Assembly: GCF_012726205.1 (NCBI RefSeq)
Contig: NZ_JAASAE010000005.1
Span: forward strand, 186,001 to 250,000
Direction: 5' to 3'
Length of the DNA stretch: 64,000 bases
Origin: Rhodococcus sp. HNM0569
Lineage (GTDB): Bacteria; Actinomycetota; Actinomycetes; Mycobacteriales; Mycobacteriaceae
Shown: piece after piece, positions 28,281-37,253 of the stretch
Layout of the letters: the number at the start of each line of letters is the position of its first letter
Position numbering within the stretch: the stretch's first letter is position 1
Translations under genes and position numbers: made by a program
Notes under the pieces: model-generated
What the model was told of the DNA's origin: nothing
What the model saw: only the letters and a program-made list of their open reading frames with translations
The model's database searches: none

Positions 28281-28915
28281 GAAGCGCTCCGTGACGTGTC
28301 AAAAAGTGTGCGTACCACGGTTCGCGCGTATGAGTGGCCCGGGTCGTTGCCGTCGACGAGAGCATCGGTGAGATTCATCGGGGAGAGAAGCTCTAGGTAC
28401 ACGTATTGCATACATGCCCCGATGAGCATCGTCGCGCAGGCTGCCCACGCCTGACGGCTCGGCAGGCGCCCCAGTTCATGTTCGCATTCCAGATAATCAC
28501 GGAGCTCGTTTACTCCGGTCAGTGGTGTCAACGGCTGCCCGTCGGGGTCTGACACCTTCCCCTCGGTGAACCAGCCCCGCAACTCCGGGTCTCCGATAAC
28601 GGACCCGACGACAGGGGCGATCTCGCGGAAGAACCCGATGATCGACTCCATCAGACTGACCAGATTGTCCTCCACCGTCCTCGTACCGACAAGGCGGCTA
28701 AGTCCGGTGGCGTGCTCCCGAATCCCCCGCGTCGCCAAACCAAACGCTTCCACGACAAGCTCAGAGCGGTTGGCGAAGTGGTTGTAAATACTGCCCTCAG
28801 AGACGCCAGCGCGGCGCGCGACGAGCTTCGTCGTAGTCCCCCGCACTCCATGCTCCCGCATGCACTCCAACGCTGACTGCACGATGCGCTCCCGCATGGT
28901 TATTCCTGGTTCCAT
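28277..28915 (-). CDS. TetR family transcriptional regulator
   Basis: This 212-residue protein has an N-terminal HTH at about 8-55 (RERIVQSALECMREHGVRGT then RRAGVSEGSIYNHFANRSEL). The C-terminal domain contains YLECEHELGRLPSRQAWAAC. It reads away from a gene at 28987, and two identical 18-bp operators lie in the 71-base gap between them. This arrangement strongly suggests autorepression plus control of the divergent gene and of the downstream membrane protein. Confidence 0.92.
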   Translation of the reverse strand: MEPGITMRERIVQSALECMREHGVRGTTTKLVARRAGVSEGSIYNHFANRSELVVEAFGLATRGIREHATGLSRLVGTRTVEDNLVSLMESIIGFFREIAPVVGSVIGDPELRGWFTEGKVSDPDGQPLTPLTGVNELRDYLECEHELGRLPSRQAWAACATMLIGACMQYVYLELLSPMNLTDALVDGNDPGHSYARTVVRTLFDTSRSAS

Positions 28916-28929
28916 ACGACCAGTGTAGC

Positions 28930-28947
28930 TGAGTGGGTGCTCACTCA
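28930..28947. promoter_or_regulatory. TetR operator O1
   Basis: TGAGTG-ggtgct-CACTCA is an 18-bp inverted repeat lying 15 bases upstream of the TetR start. The arms extend outward to an 11-bp perfect match (GTAGCTGAGTG...CACTCAGCTAC, 28926-28953). Its reverse complement is repeated exactly at 28955-28972, which marks it as a true operator. Confidence 0.8.
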
Positions 28948-28954
28948 GCTACAC

Positions 28955-28972
28955 TGAGTGAGCACCCACTCA
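28955..28972. promoter_or_regulatory. TetR operator O2
   Basis: This is the exact reverse complement of O1, with its centre 25 bp from the O1 centre and its end 14 bases before the ATG of the divergent gene. It lies just before the ribosome site ctaggagg. Binding here would block initiation of the rightward gene. Confidence 0.8.
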
Positions 28973-28986
28973 ATGCTAGGAGGATC

Positions 28987-29661
28987 ATGAGTACCCGCGC
29001 CCCACTCCCGCTCACTGATGCAGAACCCCATGGCTTCATCTACCTCGGATTCCACGCCGACAAGCCTCAGAAGGCCCCCATATACCATCAGACTGCGCCC
29101 CGGCGTGAGGCGGCAGATCGTCTGACAGAGGCAGCAAAGGAGTTTGAACAGCGTCCCGATGTGCACTCGGTGCGTGTCTTTCGCGCTCGTCTCATCCCTC
29201 CTTTGCGCGGGGCGCCGCGGCACGACCTGGCCATGCTGATTCGCACAACCCGACCCGACGACCTGGACCGAGTCCGCAACAGCAGTGCCGTCAAAGCCCT
29301 CGCCGGAACCGAGATCCTTATCGGAACAAATGCAGCACGCATTGGCGAGACCGAAGCGAATCGGGATGCGATCTTCCTGTTCAATCACTTCACCGCATCC
29401 GGTGGCACCGACCCCGTCGACACCTGGCTGGGCCTGACCGACTGGTACACGTCCACGATTGACGTGGACAACTCCACAGCCCTGCGTCCAGTCGACAACA
29501 GCGCAGAGTTCGCGATCATCAACTACGTGCGATTACCTTCCGGGCCGCTACGGCTTCTGTTGAACCAACTCTTGCGCCCGAGTTTCCACCGAGTCGTACG
29601 CGGAACACTGAAGCGCAATCAGATGCGCTCACTTCCTGGCTTCTATCGGATGATCACTTAG
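28987..29661 (+). CDS. Hypothetical protein, divergent target of the TetR regulator
   Basis: I do not recognise this 224-residue soluble protein. A strong ribosome site (aggagg) precedes the ATG. It seems to hold two similar halves, each with a strand-helix-strand pattern: VHSVRVFRARLIPPLRGAPR, HDLAMLIRTTRPDDLDRVR, then AIFLFNHFTASGGTDPVDTW and WLGLTDWYTSTIDVDNSTAL. The second half resembles a dimeric alpha/beta-barrel (EthD-like) layout. This is a weak structural guess. It is probably induced with the membrane protein when the TetR ligand is present. Confidence 0.7.
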   Translation: MSTRAPLPLTDAEPHGFIYLGFHADKPQKAPIYHQTAPRREAADRLTEAAKEFEQRPDVHSVRVFRARLIPPLRGAPRHDLAMLIRTTRPDDLDRVRNSSAVKALAGTEILIGTNAARIGETEANRDAIFLFNHFTASGGTDPVDTWLGLTDWYTSTIDVDNSTALRPVDNSAEFAIINYVRLPSGPLRLLLNQLLRPSFHRVVRGTLKRNQMRSLPGFYRMIT

Positions 29662-29967
29662 CCACCCGCCACGCTCCGCGAATCGTGATTCGAATCCCAG
29701 CGTGGACAGAGCCGTCACGCTCATCACCCCTGCGGTTACCTCCGGCGCCGTACGGAGCTACAGCCCCAGTGGTGGGGTACCCCACAGCCTGGATGCCCAT
29801 CGAGTTACTGGCCGGATACATGACAGGAGCAGTCGGTGGTCAACCGAACCTTCGCGAGTCATCGCACACGGCATACGGCACGAACGACCGGTGGCACTTC
29901 GTGCACGGCACCACCTGCTTTGCATCTCGGCCAGGACACCCGCCCTTGTTCGTGAGGTACCCGGGCC
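29662..29967. other. Intergenic stretch without a recognisable gene
   Basis: This stretch of 306 bases separates the TetR unit from the AraC gene. An open frame at 29685-30029 has no ribosome site, unusual composition and no recognisable motif, so I leave it out. I see no clear promoter, repeat or RNA. Confidence 0.4.
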
Positions 29968-30951
29968 ATGACAGGCGCCACGCGCGCTATCGCCTCTCCT
30001 CATGTAGATGGTCTATCCGGGCCTGCTGACGCGGTCCTGGACGGCGAGTGCGCTGAGTTTCCTCCAATCATGGCGAGAACCCGCACAATCCACCGCCCTT
30101 TCGTGCCAATGGCGTATGACTGCGTGAAACTGCTCTTTGTCCGGCACGGCTCAGCGATCATGCTCAGCGAGTTCGGTGAGAGGCCCGTCTCCGTCGGTGA
30201 CGTCATCGCTCTTGCCGCCAATACTCTCTGCGGAAGCGAGCCCGAGGGCGCGATCACCGTCACGACGCTGTACTTGGACCGCGACTACGTGATCGACCAA
30301 GTTTTTTGGCAGCACGCCGCGCTACTGGTCGACAGGCTAGACGCGCGAGACTTTGCCGACGAGCTGTATTCCGAACCGGCCCAGATACTCCGGCTCGGAG
30401 AGGATCGCGCTGGCATGCTCATGCCCTGGCTGGACGAACTCGTCGCGCTCAGCTTTGACGGACCACCGCCGGAGAAGTTCTACCGCTTGCAGGCCCGCCT
30501 ATTCGCTGTCCTCGACGTGATAGTGCCCTACGTGAGGACCACCCCGGTACGTCGGTCACAAACCCAGCGCAAGGCTTCCCGCCCTGGTCCTCCATGGCTT
30601 CGCAAGTTCGCACCCTTGCGTGTTGAGGCACGGCAAGCCGTCGACCTTCTCCGCGATGCACCCGAACAGCGGTGGACGCTCCAGCGTCTTTCAGCCGCCG
30701 TGCATCTGTCGCCGTCCCAGCTCGGCCGGGTCTTCGCCGATGCCTACGGGAAGACGCCGATGACGTACCTGGCAACGTTGCGTGCTGAGCGGCTGGCGCG
30801 GCTGCTGCGGGAGACCGATCTGCCGATCGAGGCAGCGATGCGTCGGGTCGGCTGGCACAGCCGCGGCCACGCAGCCCGGACGTTCCGCCAGGCTGTCGGC
30901 GTCACACCGACGCGCTACCGCGAACTCGCCAGGCAAAAAGCTGCCGCCTGA
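29968..30951 (+). CDS. AraC family transcriptional regulator of the element
   Basis: This 327-residue protein has an N-terminal cupin-like sensing half (RTIHRPFVPMAYDCVKLLFV, VGDVIALAANTLCGSEPEG, TTLYLDRDYVIDQVFWQHAA). The C-terminal AraC DNA-binding domain carries two HTHs (WTLQRLSAAVHLSPSQLGRV and PIEAAMRRVGWHSRGHAAR, with VGVTPTRYR). Near relatives are common in the regulatory part of actinobacterial integrative elements, upstream of the replication and transfer genes. The ATG at 29968 is the only good start, but its first 30 residues are poorly conserved in appearance, so the true start may differ. Confidence 0.88.
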   Translation: MTGATRAIASPHVDGLSGPADAVLDGECAEFPPIMARTRTIHRPFVPMAYDCVKLLFVRHGSAIMLSEFGERPVSVGDVIALAANTLCGSEPEGAITVTTLYLDRDYVIDQVFWQHAALLVDRLDARDFADELYSEPAQILRLGEDRAGMLMPWLDELVALSFDGPPPEKFYRLQARLFAVLDVIVPYVRTTPVRRSQTQRKASRPGPPWLRKFAPLRVEARQAVDLLRDAPEQRWTLQRLSAAVHLSPSQLGRVFADAYGKTPMTYLATLRAERLARLLRETDLPIEAAMRRVGWHSRGHAARTFRQAVGVTPTRYRELARQKAAA

Positions 30952-31133
30952 AGCCGTGATACGGATCGCCGCAGTCGCGGTACATACATCCGCATCCTCG
31001 CCCGCTCTCGGCCCTGAGGAGTCTTGCGCCTAGTAGTCCGGTAGGGACTCGTTGGGTTCACCACCGCGCCTGACGGTCACATCGTCTGTTCCGTTGTCCG
31101 TCTCTCGCCGCTGGTGGTCCCGGCGTACCTGGC

Positions 31134-31162
31134 GAGCACCGAGCCCGATCGGCCCGGTGCTC
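31134..31162. promoter_or_regulatory. Stem-loop in the leader before ardC
   Basis: GAGCACCG (31134-31141) pairs with CGGTGCTC (31155-31162) across a 13-base GC-rich loop. It ends 14 bases before the ribosome site (gggaggag) of the next gene. It may be a weak terminator for the AraC gene or a control element; the sequence does not decide. Confidence 0.35.
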
Positions 31163-31187
31163 AGGGTATCGGGAGGAGACCGGCACG

Positions 31188-32306
31188 ATGGCGAAGGCAC
31201 GGGAGCAAACTCAAGCCGCGAGGGAAGCCAAGCTCGACGAGCTGCATGAGCACCTGACCGGCGCAGTGGAGAAGCTCGTCTCCGGTGACGACTGGGCGCG
31301 GGCGCTCGCGTTCGCCGCGCGGTTCAGAGCGCGATCGTTCTCCAACACGCTACTGATCTGGGCACAGCATGACGCCGCCTACGAGGCTGGCCGGGTGCCG
31401 GAGCCGATGCCGTCCTACGTGGCGGGGTATCGGCAGTGGCAGGGCTTGGGGCGGCAGGTGGAGAAGGGGCAAGCGGGATATATGATCTTCGCCCCGGTCA
31501 CCGGGCGCTTCGCTACCGCGACGCCACAGGCTGCGGAGTCCTGGCGGCGGCTCGGCAAGGGCGAGAAGTCCAGGCCAGGCGAGATCGTGCGGTCGAAGAT
31601 GATCGCCGCCCGTCCCGCTTACGTCTGGGACGCCTCTCAGACGTCAGGCGATTCGATTCCGGAGCCGCCGACACCGAAGCTCCTGGAAGGCGAGGCTCCC
31701 GCCGGGTTGTGGGACGGGCTGGCAGCGCTGGTCGAGGAGCGCGGCTTCGCGGTGGTTCGGGTGCCTCACGAAGGGATGATTCACGATGCCAACGGGGTGA
31801 CTGACTACACCGCGAAGACGGTCGCGGTGCGGGAAAACATGGCCCCGGCCGCCCAGGTCAAGACTCTCGCACACGAACTTGGGCACGTCCTTCTGCACGG
31901 CCCCGATGCTGAGGATGCCCGTCAGCATCGCGGGGTCGGTGAGGTCGAGGCTGAGTCGGTGGCGCTGATGGTCGGCGCCGCTCACGGCATGGACACCTCC
32001 GGTTACACGATTCCGTACGTGTCGACCTGGGCCGCTCGGGTGGATGGCAAGGAGCCGGTCGAGGTGGTCAAGGCCACCGGTGAGCGGGTCCGCAAGACCG
32101 CCCTGACGATCCTGGACCAGCTCGACACCGCCCAGATCGCCGACGGCACCCCGCCCGGTCTGGACCGTGAGGCACCCCAGCGAAGCCAGCAGCGCAGTGA
32201 GCCGGCGCACGAACGCACCGCGTCCACGCGGCCCGCGGCATCTGTACCTGAACCGGCAACACGACTCGCCACCGCACCGGTGGCGCCGGTGGAGCGGGGG
32301 CTGTGA
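31188..32306 (+). CDS. ardC: ArdC-type anti-restriction protein (ssDNA-binding plus zincin)
   Basis: This 372-residue protein has an N-terminal ArdC domain (LDELHEHLTGAVEKLVSGDDW, SFSNTLLIWAQ, GYRQWQGLGRQVEKGQ). A zincin-like metalloprotease domain follows with TLAHELGHVLLHG, where HELGH is the metal motif, and EVEAESVALMV with the third ligand. ArdC proteins protect incoming single-stranded DNA from host restriction during conjugation. It opens a run of overlapping genes through the ParB-like protein, so expression is probably coupled. Confidence 0.88.
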   Translation: MAKAREQTQAAREAKLDELHEHLTGAVEKLVSGDDWARALAFAARFRARSFSNTLLIWAQHDAAYEAGRVPEPMPSYVAGYRQWQGLGRQVEKGQAGYMIFAPVTGRFATATPQAAESWRRLGKGEKSRPGEIVRSKMIAARPAYVWDASQTSGDSIPEPPTPKLLEGEAPAGLWDGLAALVEERGFAVVRVPHEGMIHDANGVTDYTAKTVAVRENMAPAAQVKTLAHELGHVLLHGPDAEDARQHRGVGEVEAESVALMVGAAHGMDTSGYTIPYVSTWAARVDGKEPVEVVKATGERVRKTALTILDQLDTAQIADGTPPGLDREAPQRSQQRSEPAHERTASTRPAASVPEPATRLATAPVAPVERGL

Positions 32307-33211
32307 TGGTCGCCGTGGATGTCCTGACCGGCGTGCTGGCGCAGGTCTCGGATGGATGGCCGCTCTCGGTAGCGGCGCGGGAGTTCGCCGTGGCTGGGGT
32401 GCCGGTGTTCCCGTGCGTGCCGGGCGGCAAGCGGCCGTTGACCGAGCACGGCTTCCACGACGCCACCACCGACACCGACCAGGTCGCGGCGTGGTGGGGC
32501 CGGTACTCGGCAGCGAACATCGGAATGCCCACGGGAGCTGTTTCGGGGGTCGTGGTGGTCGATGTCCACGGCCCGGTCAACGGCTTCGATGCCTTCGATC
32601 GTGCGCATGAGGCGGGGCTGGTGGACGGTTGGCAGCTCCTGGTCTCCACGCCCTCGGGTGGGATGCACGCCTACCACCCAGCCACACCGGATGGCGGGCA
32701 GCGCTCCTGGCAGGCGCCCCGTGCTGGGGTCGACTTCCGTGGCGACGGCGGCTACATCATCGTCCCACCCTCAGCCGTGGCCGGTGAGCGAGGCCGCGGG
32801 TGCTATCGGGTGCGCCAGATCAACACCGGCCACGTGACAACAGTGACCTCAGATCGGTTGCGGGACTTCCTCGGCCCCCGCCCCACACCGGCAATGCGTC
32901 CGGCCGGCCAGGTGCGCGACGTCAGCGCCGAACGACTGGCCGCCTGGGTCGCTGAACGACCTGAGGGCGAGCGGAACCGCGGCCTGTTCTGGGCGGCGTG
33001 CCGCCTGGCCGAGAACAACACCCCACCAACAGACGCCTACGCGGCTCTCGCGCCTGCCGCCGAGCATGCGGGGCTCACCATGCGCGAGGTTTCGGCGACG
33101 ATCCGTTCGGCCTACCGCACCGCTCAACCCGCACCGCACCCATCCGCCGACCAACATGGCGAGGAGCCGCGCAGGGTGCCACAGCGCGCGACGGAGCGAG
33201 TGCTGTCATGA
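32303..33211 (+). CDS. Bifunctional DNA primase/polymerase (prim-pol) domain protein
   Basis: This protein of about 302 residues carries an archaeo-eukaryotic-primase-type domain: VAGVPVFPCVPGGKRPL, the WWGRYSAANIGMPTG segment, VDGWQLLVSTPSGGMHAYHP, GVDFRGDGGYIIVPPS. The C-terminal part (GERNRGLFWAACRLAEN) is the usual alpha-helical primase partner domain. The metal motif, normally D-x-D, reads D87-V-H89. Start GTG 32303 or ATG 32306 both overlap the ardC stop. It probably primes or repairs the element during transfer or replication. Confidence 0.85.
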   Translation: MMVAVDVLTGVLAQVSDGWPLSVAAREFAVAGVPVFPCVPGGKRPLTEHGFHDATTDTDQVAAWWGRYSAANIGMPTGAVSGVVVVDVHGPVNGFDAFDRAHEAGLVDGWQLLVSTPSGGMHAYHPATPDGGQRSWQAPRAGVDFRGDGGYIIVPPSAVAGERGRGCYRVRQINTGHVTTVTSDRLRDFLGPRPTPAMRPAGQVRDVSAERLAAWVAERPEGERNRGLFWAACRLAENNTPPTDAYAALAPAAEHAGLTMREVSATIRSAYRTAQPAPHPSADQHGEEPRRVPQRATERVLS

Positions 33212-33993
33212 GCCCGCCGAGCAGTCTGGTGGTGCGGCGTCGCGGTGGACGCCTCGCCGTCATCACGGCCGTGGCCGGGACGGTGCTGATCGCCCTCGGC
33301 GCGTTCTGGCTCTCCTTCACCGCGCTGGCCGACCTCGCGCGCCGCTCGGGCGTCAACGAAGGGCAGGCGTGGGCGTGGCCCCTAATCGTGGACGGCATCA
33401 TCGTCGTGGCCACCGTCTCCGTCGTCGCCCTCGCCGGCCAGCGTGGTTCCTGGTACCCCTGGGTGCTGCTGGCGGCCGGGGCGATCGTGTCGGTGACGGC
33501 GAATGCCCTGCACGCGGTGGTCGCCGCGGACGCCGATGTGCCGGGTGTGCTGGCCGCGTCGGTGGCGGCGGTGCCGCCGTTGGTGTTGCTGGCGATCAGC
33601 CACCTGACCGTCATCCTCACCCGACCCCTCCCGGCCACCGAAGCCATTACGAGCGCGGTTCGCGGGGAAACCACGCATGTGGAGCATCCGGTAGGCGAAG
33701 CCGTCGCACTTCGGCTCGCGGAGCCGAGCCGGCTCCAGCCGACGCCGACACCGGATGAGGCACCCGAGGAACCGCCGCAGCGCGGCGAATCCGCCCCCGG
33801 CCCGCTGGCGGGTAACGCGGGCGGGGGTCGGCGCGAGGTCGCCAGCGAGCTGCGCGGTCAGGGGTGGTCCAACAAGCGCATCGCCCGCCACCTCGGGGTC
33901 CACCCCTCCACCGTGGGCCGCTGGTTCACCAGCGCGCACCTTCCCGAAGACACCATCGACCACCAGAACGCCAAGGAGACGAGGACACCATGA
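33208..33993 (+). CDS. DUF2637 membrane protein with C-terminal helix-turn-helix
   Basis: This 261-residue protein has four hydrophobic segments at about 17-38, 50-70, 78-100 and 108-130, with the DUF2637 landmarks GQAWAWPLIVDGIIV and GSWYPWVLLAAGA. A Pro-rich linker follows. The last 60 residues form an HTH: RREVASELRGQGWSNKRIAR followed by HLGVHPSTVGRWF. Such proteins are typical of actinomycete plasmids and integrative elements (Spd/Tra spread genes). The ATG overlaps the prim-pol stop. A membrane-tied DNA-binding role in plasmid spread is inferred. Confidence 0.85.
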   Translation: MSPPSSLVVRRRGGRLAVITAVAGTVLIALGAFWLSFTALADLARRSGVNEGQAWAWPLIVDGIIVVATVSVVALAGQRGSWYPWVLLAAGAIVSVTANALHAVVAADADVPGVLAASVAAVPPLVLLAISHLTVILTRPLPATEAITSAVRGETTHVEHPVGEAVALRLAEPSRLQPTPTPDEAPEEPPQRGESAPGPLAGNAGGGRREVASELRGQGWSNKRIARHLGVHPSTVGRWFTSAHLPEDTIDHQNAKETRTP

Positions 33994-34460
33994 GCGCGAC
34001 CACCGACCACGCCCACGACCACGACCAGCACGATCGCCAGTATCCGCGCGACCGTGAGCGCCAGGTGGCCGATCAGGACACCGGCCGCACCCCCGAACCG
34101 GCGGCCGAGACGACGCCGGAGGCGGTGCAGGCAGCCAAGACCGCCCACCGCAACCGCACCGGCAGGACGACGACGGCGGACAGTGGGCGGCGGGTGCAGG
34201 GTGTGGAGTGGGTGCGACCCACCGACCTGCTCGCCCGCCAGTCCGCAACGGTCGCGGGGCGGGGTATCGACTTCGAGGTCGAACTCGCCCGCCGCACCCG
34301 CAACCTCACCAGCCACGTCGCCCAGGCCAGCAGTCGCGGCGTCGGAAGGGTCGGAAAGACGATCGGCGAGCGGACGCGGCGACTGCCGGACGTCTCGGAG
34401 TTCGGACGCGGCAGCCGACATCAGTCGTGGGTGTCCCGTTCGGGGATCGGACTGGGGTGA
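33990..34460 (+). CDS. Hypothetical conjugative-element protein
   Basis: This 156-residue protein is hydrophilic, with a His/Asp-rich start (TTDHAHDHDQHDRQ), a central VQGVEWVRPTDLLARQ segment and a basic tail of DFEVELARRTRNLTSHVAQ type. It has no membrane segment. The ATG overlaps the previous stop. I know of similar small proteins between DUF2637 and ParB-like genes in related elements but not their function. Confidence 0.6.
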   Translation: MSATTDHAHDHDQHDRQYPRDRERQVADQDTGRTPEPAAETTPEAVQAAKTAHRNRTGRTTTADSGRRVQGVEWVRPTDLLARQSATVAGRGIDFEVELARRTRNLTSHVAQASSRGVGRVGKTIGERTRRLPDVSEFGRGSRHQSWVSRSGIGLG

Positions 34461-34546
34461 CCACCGATGCGCATCCCCACCACGCCTTCGTCGCTGCCGG
34501 TGCTATGGGGACGCGCGTGCACCTACCTGCCAGGAGGTGCCCGACC

Positions 34547-35473
34547 ATGACCACGACCACCAACGTGCACGACCGCCAGGCCCCCGACGGCACGACCGGG
34601 GAGGACTTCACCACCAGCGACGGACTGCGCGCCCTGCTGCACCGGCTCCACGCCGCTGGGTCCGGAGCGTGGAGCCACGATCCGACGGCCGCAGAACTGA
34701 TGACTCACACCGCCGAGAAGTACGAGCCGCTGGCCCGCAAACACGGCTTGGACCCGTGGGAGGCCGCCAGCGCGGCATTCAAGGTGATGATCACCCGCGC
34801 CGCCCGCGAAGCACGCGACCCGTGGGCCGTCATCACGCACGCGGTGCGGATCACCTGCATCTTCGAAGAACGCGCCCAAGGACTCTTGTGCTCGGTCCAC
34901 CAAGCCCGCCGCCCACACGTCTCGGCATTCCACGACCCCGAGCGGTTCTCCGACCGAGAGAACCCCCTGACCGACTACCACCCCGCCTTCCACATCACCG
35001 GCTCCCACAACCACAACGACGATGTCGAGACGGACGCCGCCGGTGTGGGCTCCGACTACGGCGGTGGTCGCGGGTCGGATCAGGCGTGCATGTCCGCCGG
35101 GTCAGCGGCCGAGGACGCCATCGCCCTGTTCACGCTGCTGGGCTGGAACCCGGCCACCGCCCGGGCCGGGGTCGAGCACGTCTGCGGGGCACTGACCAAG
35201 ACCGGCACCCGCCAAGCCGCCTACGAGAGCCTGCGGCGCGACAAGCACGCCCGCGCCCTGCTCGACATCCCACGCTCCTCGTGGACTGCGCTGCTGCGGG
35301 CACTGTTGGGCAACCCTCACCCGGCGTATGCCGCCACCAGCACCGGGCGGGGTGTGCTGCTACGGCTGCTGATCGGCGAGACCCTGTCGATGCTGCTGCG
35401 CGACGACGACCTCATCCTGACCATCTCCCTCGCCGCCCCCGGCTACCACGAGCCTGGTGGTGATCGGTCGTGA
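34547..35473 (+). CDS. Hypothetical conjugative-element protein
   Basis: This 308-residue soluble protein starts at the ATG after an excellent ribosome site (caggaggtg). It contains LMTHTAEKYEPLARKHGLDP, EAASAAFKVMITRAAREARD and a C-terminal helical half with WNPATARAGVEHVCGAL and LLRALLGNPHPAYAATSTG. The helical sigma-factor-like start (LARKHGLDPWEAASAAF) suggests nucleic-acid binding, but I cannot assign a family. Its stop overlaps the ParB-like gene. Confidence 0.65.
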   Translation: MTTTTNVHDRQAPDGTTGEDFTTSDGLRALLHRLHAAGSGAWSHDPTAAELMTHTAEKYEPLARKHGLDPWEAASAAFKVMITRAAREARDPWAVITHAVRITCIFEERAQGLLCSVHQARRPHVSAFHDPERFSDRENPLTDYHPAFHITGSHNHNDDVETDAAGVGSDYGGGRGSDQACMSAGSAAEDAIALFTLLGWNPATARAGVEHVCGALTKTGTRQAAYESLRRDKHARALLDIPRSSWTALLRALLGNPHPAYAATSTGRGVLLRLLIGETLSMLLRDDDLILTISLAAPGYHEPGGDRS

Positions 35474-36480
35474 CCGCACCGGCCGGGTACATCGAGCTGG
35501 AGCGCACCGTCGACTCGATCCGGGTCGGGCGCCGGCACCGGACCGCGTTCGGCAACATCGATGAACTCGCCGCCTCCATCGACCGCGACGGCCTGTTGCA
35601 GCCCATCACCATCACCCCCGACGGGGCGCTCGTCTGTGGCGCACGCCGGTTGGCGGCGATCAAGAAGCTCGGCTGGCGCAAGGTCAACATCTGGGTCCGC
35701 TCCGGCGTCTCCGACCGCCTCGGCCACCTGCTCGCCGAGCAGGACGACAACGTGCTCCACAAGCCCCTCACCCAGACCGAAGCCGCCGCCCTGTATCGAG
35801 AACTGAAGACCCTCATGGCCGAGGACGCCGCCCGCCGCGAACAGGCCACCCGGTTCAGTAGCGAACATCAGCCGAGGTGGAACGGGTCCGCAAGATTTGC
35901 GGACCCGTTGGACAGCCCTCGCGGGGACGCGCGCAAGCAAGCTGCGACCATGATTCCCGGCGGTGCCTCACACGCGACGTTGGAGAAGATCGGCTACCTC
36001 GAACAGATCGCCCAGGACCCCGCCCAACCCACCGCACTCCGGGCACAGGTGGTCGCGGAACTGGAGCGGATCGACTCCGGTGCACCGGTCGATCCGATCT
36101 ACCGTCACGTCCGCGGCCTCGCCAAGACCGCCCAGGAGCAGCGGGAAACCGACCTGCATCAGCTCGCCGCCGACGCCCTCGCCCGCGCCAAGCAGACGAA
36201 GACCGGCAAGCGAGCAGCACGACCCCGGCCGGTGACCGACGACGACGAGCCAGCGCGGTATCCGGTGCGGGCATTCGTGCTCACCTGGGGCGAGCTGGAG
36301 CAGTGGTGGACCCACTACGACGCCGAACACCTCGCCACCGAGCTGACCGATGAGCAGATCGAGTCGTTCCTGACCACTGCCGAGGGCACCAGCAGATTCG
36401 CCGACGAACTCCGCGCCGCGCACGACCGCGATGACGGCGACGAGCAGGTGGCCGCTCGCGGCCACCTGCGCGCCCTCTAA
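35470..36480 (+). CDS. ParB/Spo0J-like N-terminal domain protein
   Basis: The first 110 residues of this 336-residue protein form a ParB nuclease-like/CTP-binding fold, with GNIDELAASIDRDGLLQPI, CGARRLAAIKKLGWRKV and AEQDDNVLHKPLTQTEAA. A linker and a helical C-terminal half follow. The GxRR-type CTP/nuclease motif is CGARR. Without a ParA gene nearby, a role in regulation or DNA processing of the element is as likely as partition. GTG 35470 overlaps the preceding stop. Confidence 0.8.
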   Translation: MTAPAGYIELERTVDSIRVGRRHRTAFGNIDELAASIDRDGLLQPITITPDGALVCGARRLAAIKKLGWRKVNIWVRSGVSDRLGHLLAEQDDNVLHKPLTQTEAAALYRELKTLMAEDAARREQATRFSSEHQPRWNGSARFADPLDSPRGDARKQAATMIPGGASHATLEKIGYLEQIAQDPAQPTALRAQVVAELERIDSGAPVDPIYRHVRGLAKTAQEQRETDLHQLAADALARAKQTKTGKRAARPRPVTDDDEPARYPVRAFVLTWGELEQWWTHYDAEHLATELTDEQIESFLTTAEGTSRFADELRAAHDRDDGDEQVAARGHLRAL

Positions 36481-36543
36481 CGGCCACCTTCGCCCTTCCC
36501 GTTCGTCCTGCGTCGGTTGGGTGCGGGAACGCACCTGGTGGGC

Positions 36544-37239
36544 ATGAAGACTCCCGACCTCTCCGAGCCCCGTATCCGCCGCCGACTCATCGCCTCCCTC
36601 GCCGCGGCGGTCGTCGTGTTCGTGCTCTCCGGTGTGGGCGTCTACGGCCTCCTCGTCGGCCCACCCGACCAGAGCCGCGGTGATGACGACAGCGAGACTC
36701 CTGGCCCGGTAGTGACCGCGCCATCAGATCCGGCCCCCACCACCACGACACCGCGGCTGCCGACCATCGCGGCGTCGGATAAACCGGAGACCTTCGCCCG
36801 CAACGTCGCCACCGCGCTGTTCGAGTGGGACACCGCGTCGGGGTTCATGCCCCTGGACTACACCAGCGTGGTCCTCGACGTCGGCGACCCCACCGGCCAA
36901 GAGCAAGCGGGGCTGGCTTCGGACATCGCCGCCTACCTCCCGTCTCGGGATGCCTGGCTGGAGTTGCGGCAGTACGCCACCGCCCAGCACCTCACCATCG
37001 ACGACGCCTATATCCCTGACGCGTGGGCGAGCGCGGTCGAGCAGGCGCAGCCGGGTCAGCTCGCCGAGGACACGGCCGCGGTCACGGTCGAGGGCACCCG
37101 CCACCGATCCGGGCAGTGGAACGACGAGCAGGTGACCTCCGAGCACTCGGTGGCGTTCACGGTGTTCGTGGTCTGCGGCCCGACCTACGAGACCTGTCAT
37201 CTGCTGCGGCTGTCCCAGCTCGACAACCCCCTCCAGTAG
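36544..37239 (+). CDS. Membrane-anchored conjugative-transfer protein
   Basis: This 231-residue protein has a single N-terminal membrane anchor (about 14-40), a Pro/Thr linker (VVTAPSDPAPTTTTPRLPT), then an extracytoplasmic domain of NTF2/TcpC-like length ending in a Cys pair (VCGPTYETC). This is the usual layout of the bitopic scaffold protein in Gram-positive conjugation systems. The resemblance is of layout, not of a specific motif. GTG 36538 is an alternative start. Confidence 0.65.
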   Translation: MKTPDLSEPRIRRRLIASLAAAVVVFVLSGVGVYGLLVGPPDQSRGDDDSETPGPVVTAPSDPAPTTTTPRLPTIAASDKPETFARNVATALFEWDTASGFMPLDYTSVVLDVGDPTGQEQAGLASDIAAYLPSRDAWLELRQYATAQHLTIDDAYIPDAWASAVEQAQPGQLAEDTAAVTVEGTRHRSGQWNDEQVTSEHSVAFTVFVVCGPTYETCHLLRLSQLDNPLQ

Positions 37240-37253
37240 GTCGGTGACGCGTT

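Noticed and set aside
29685-30029. A 114-residue open frame between the TetR unit and the AraC gene
   Set aside because: No ribosome site, Pro/Ser/Arg-rich random-looking composition, and overlap with the AraC start.
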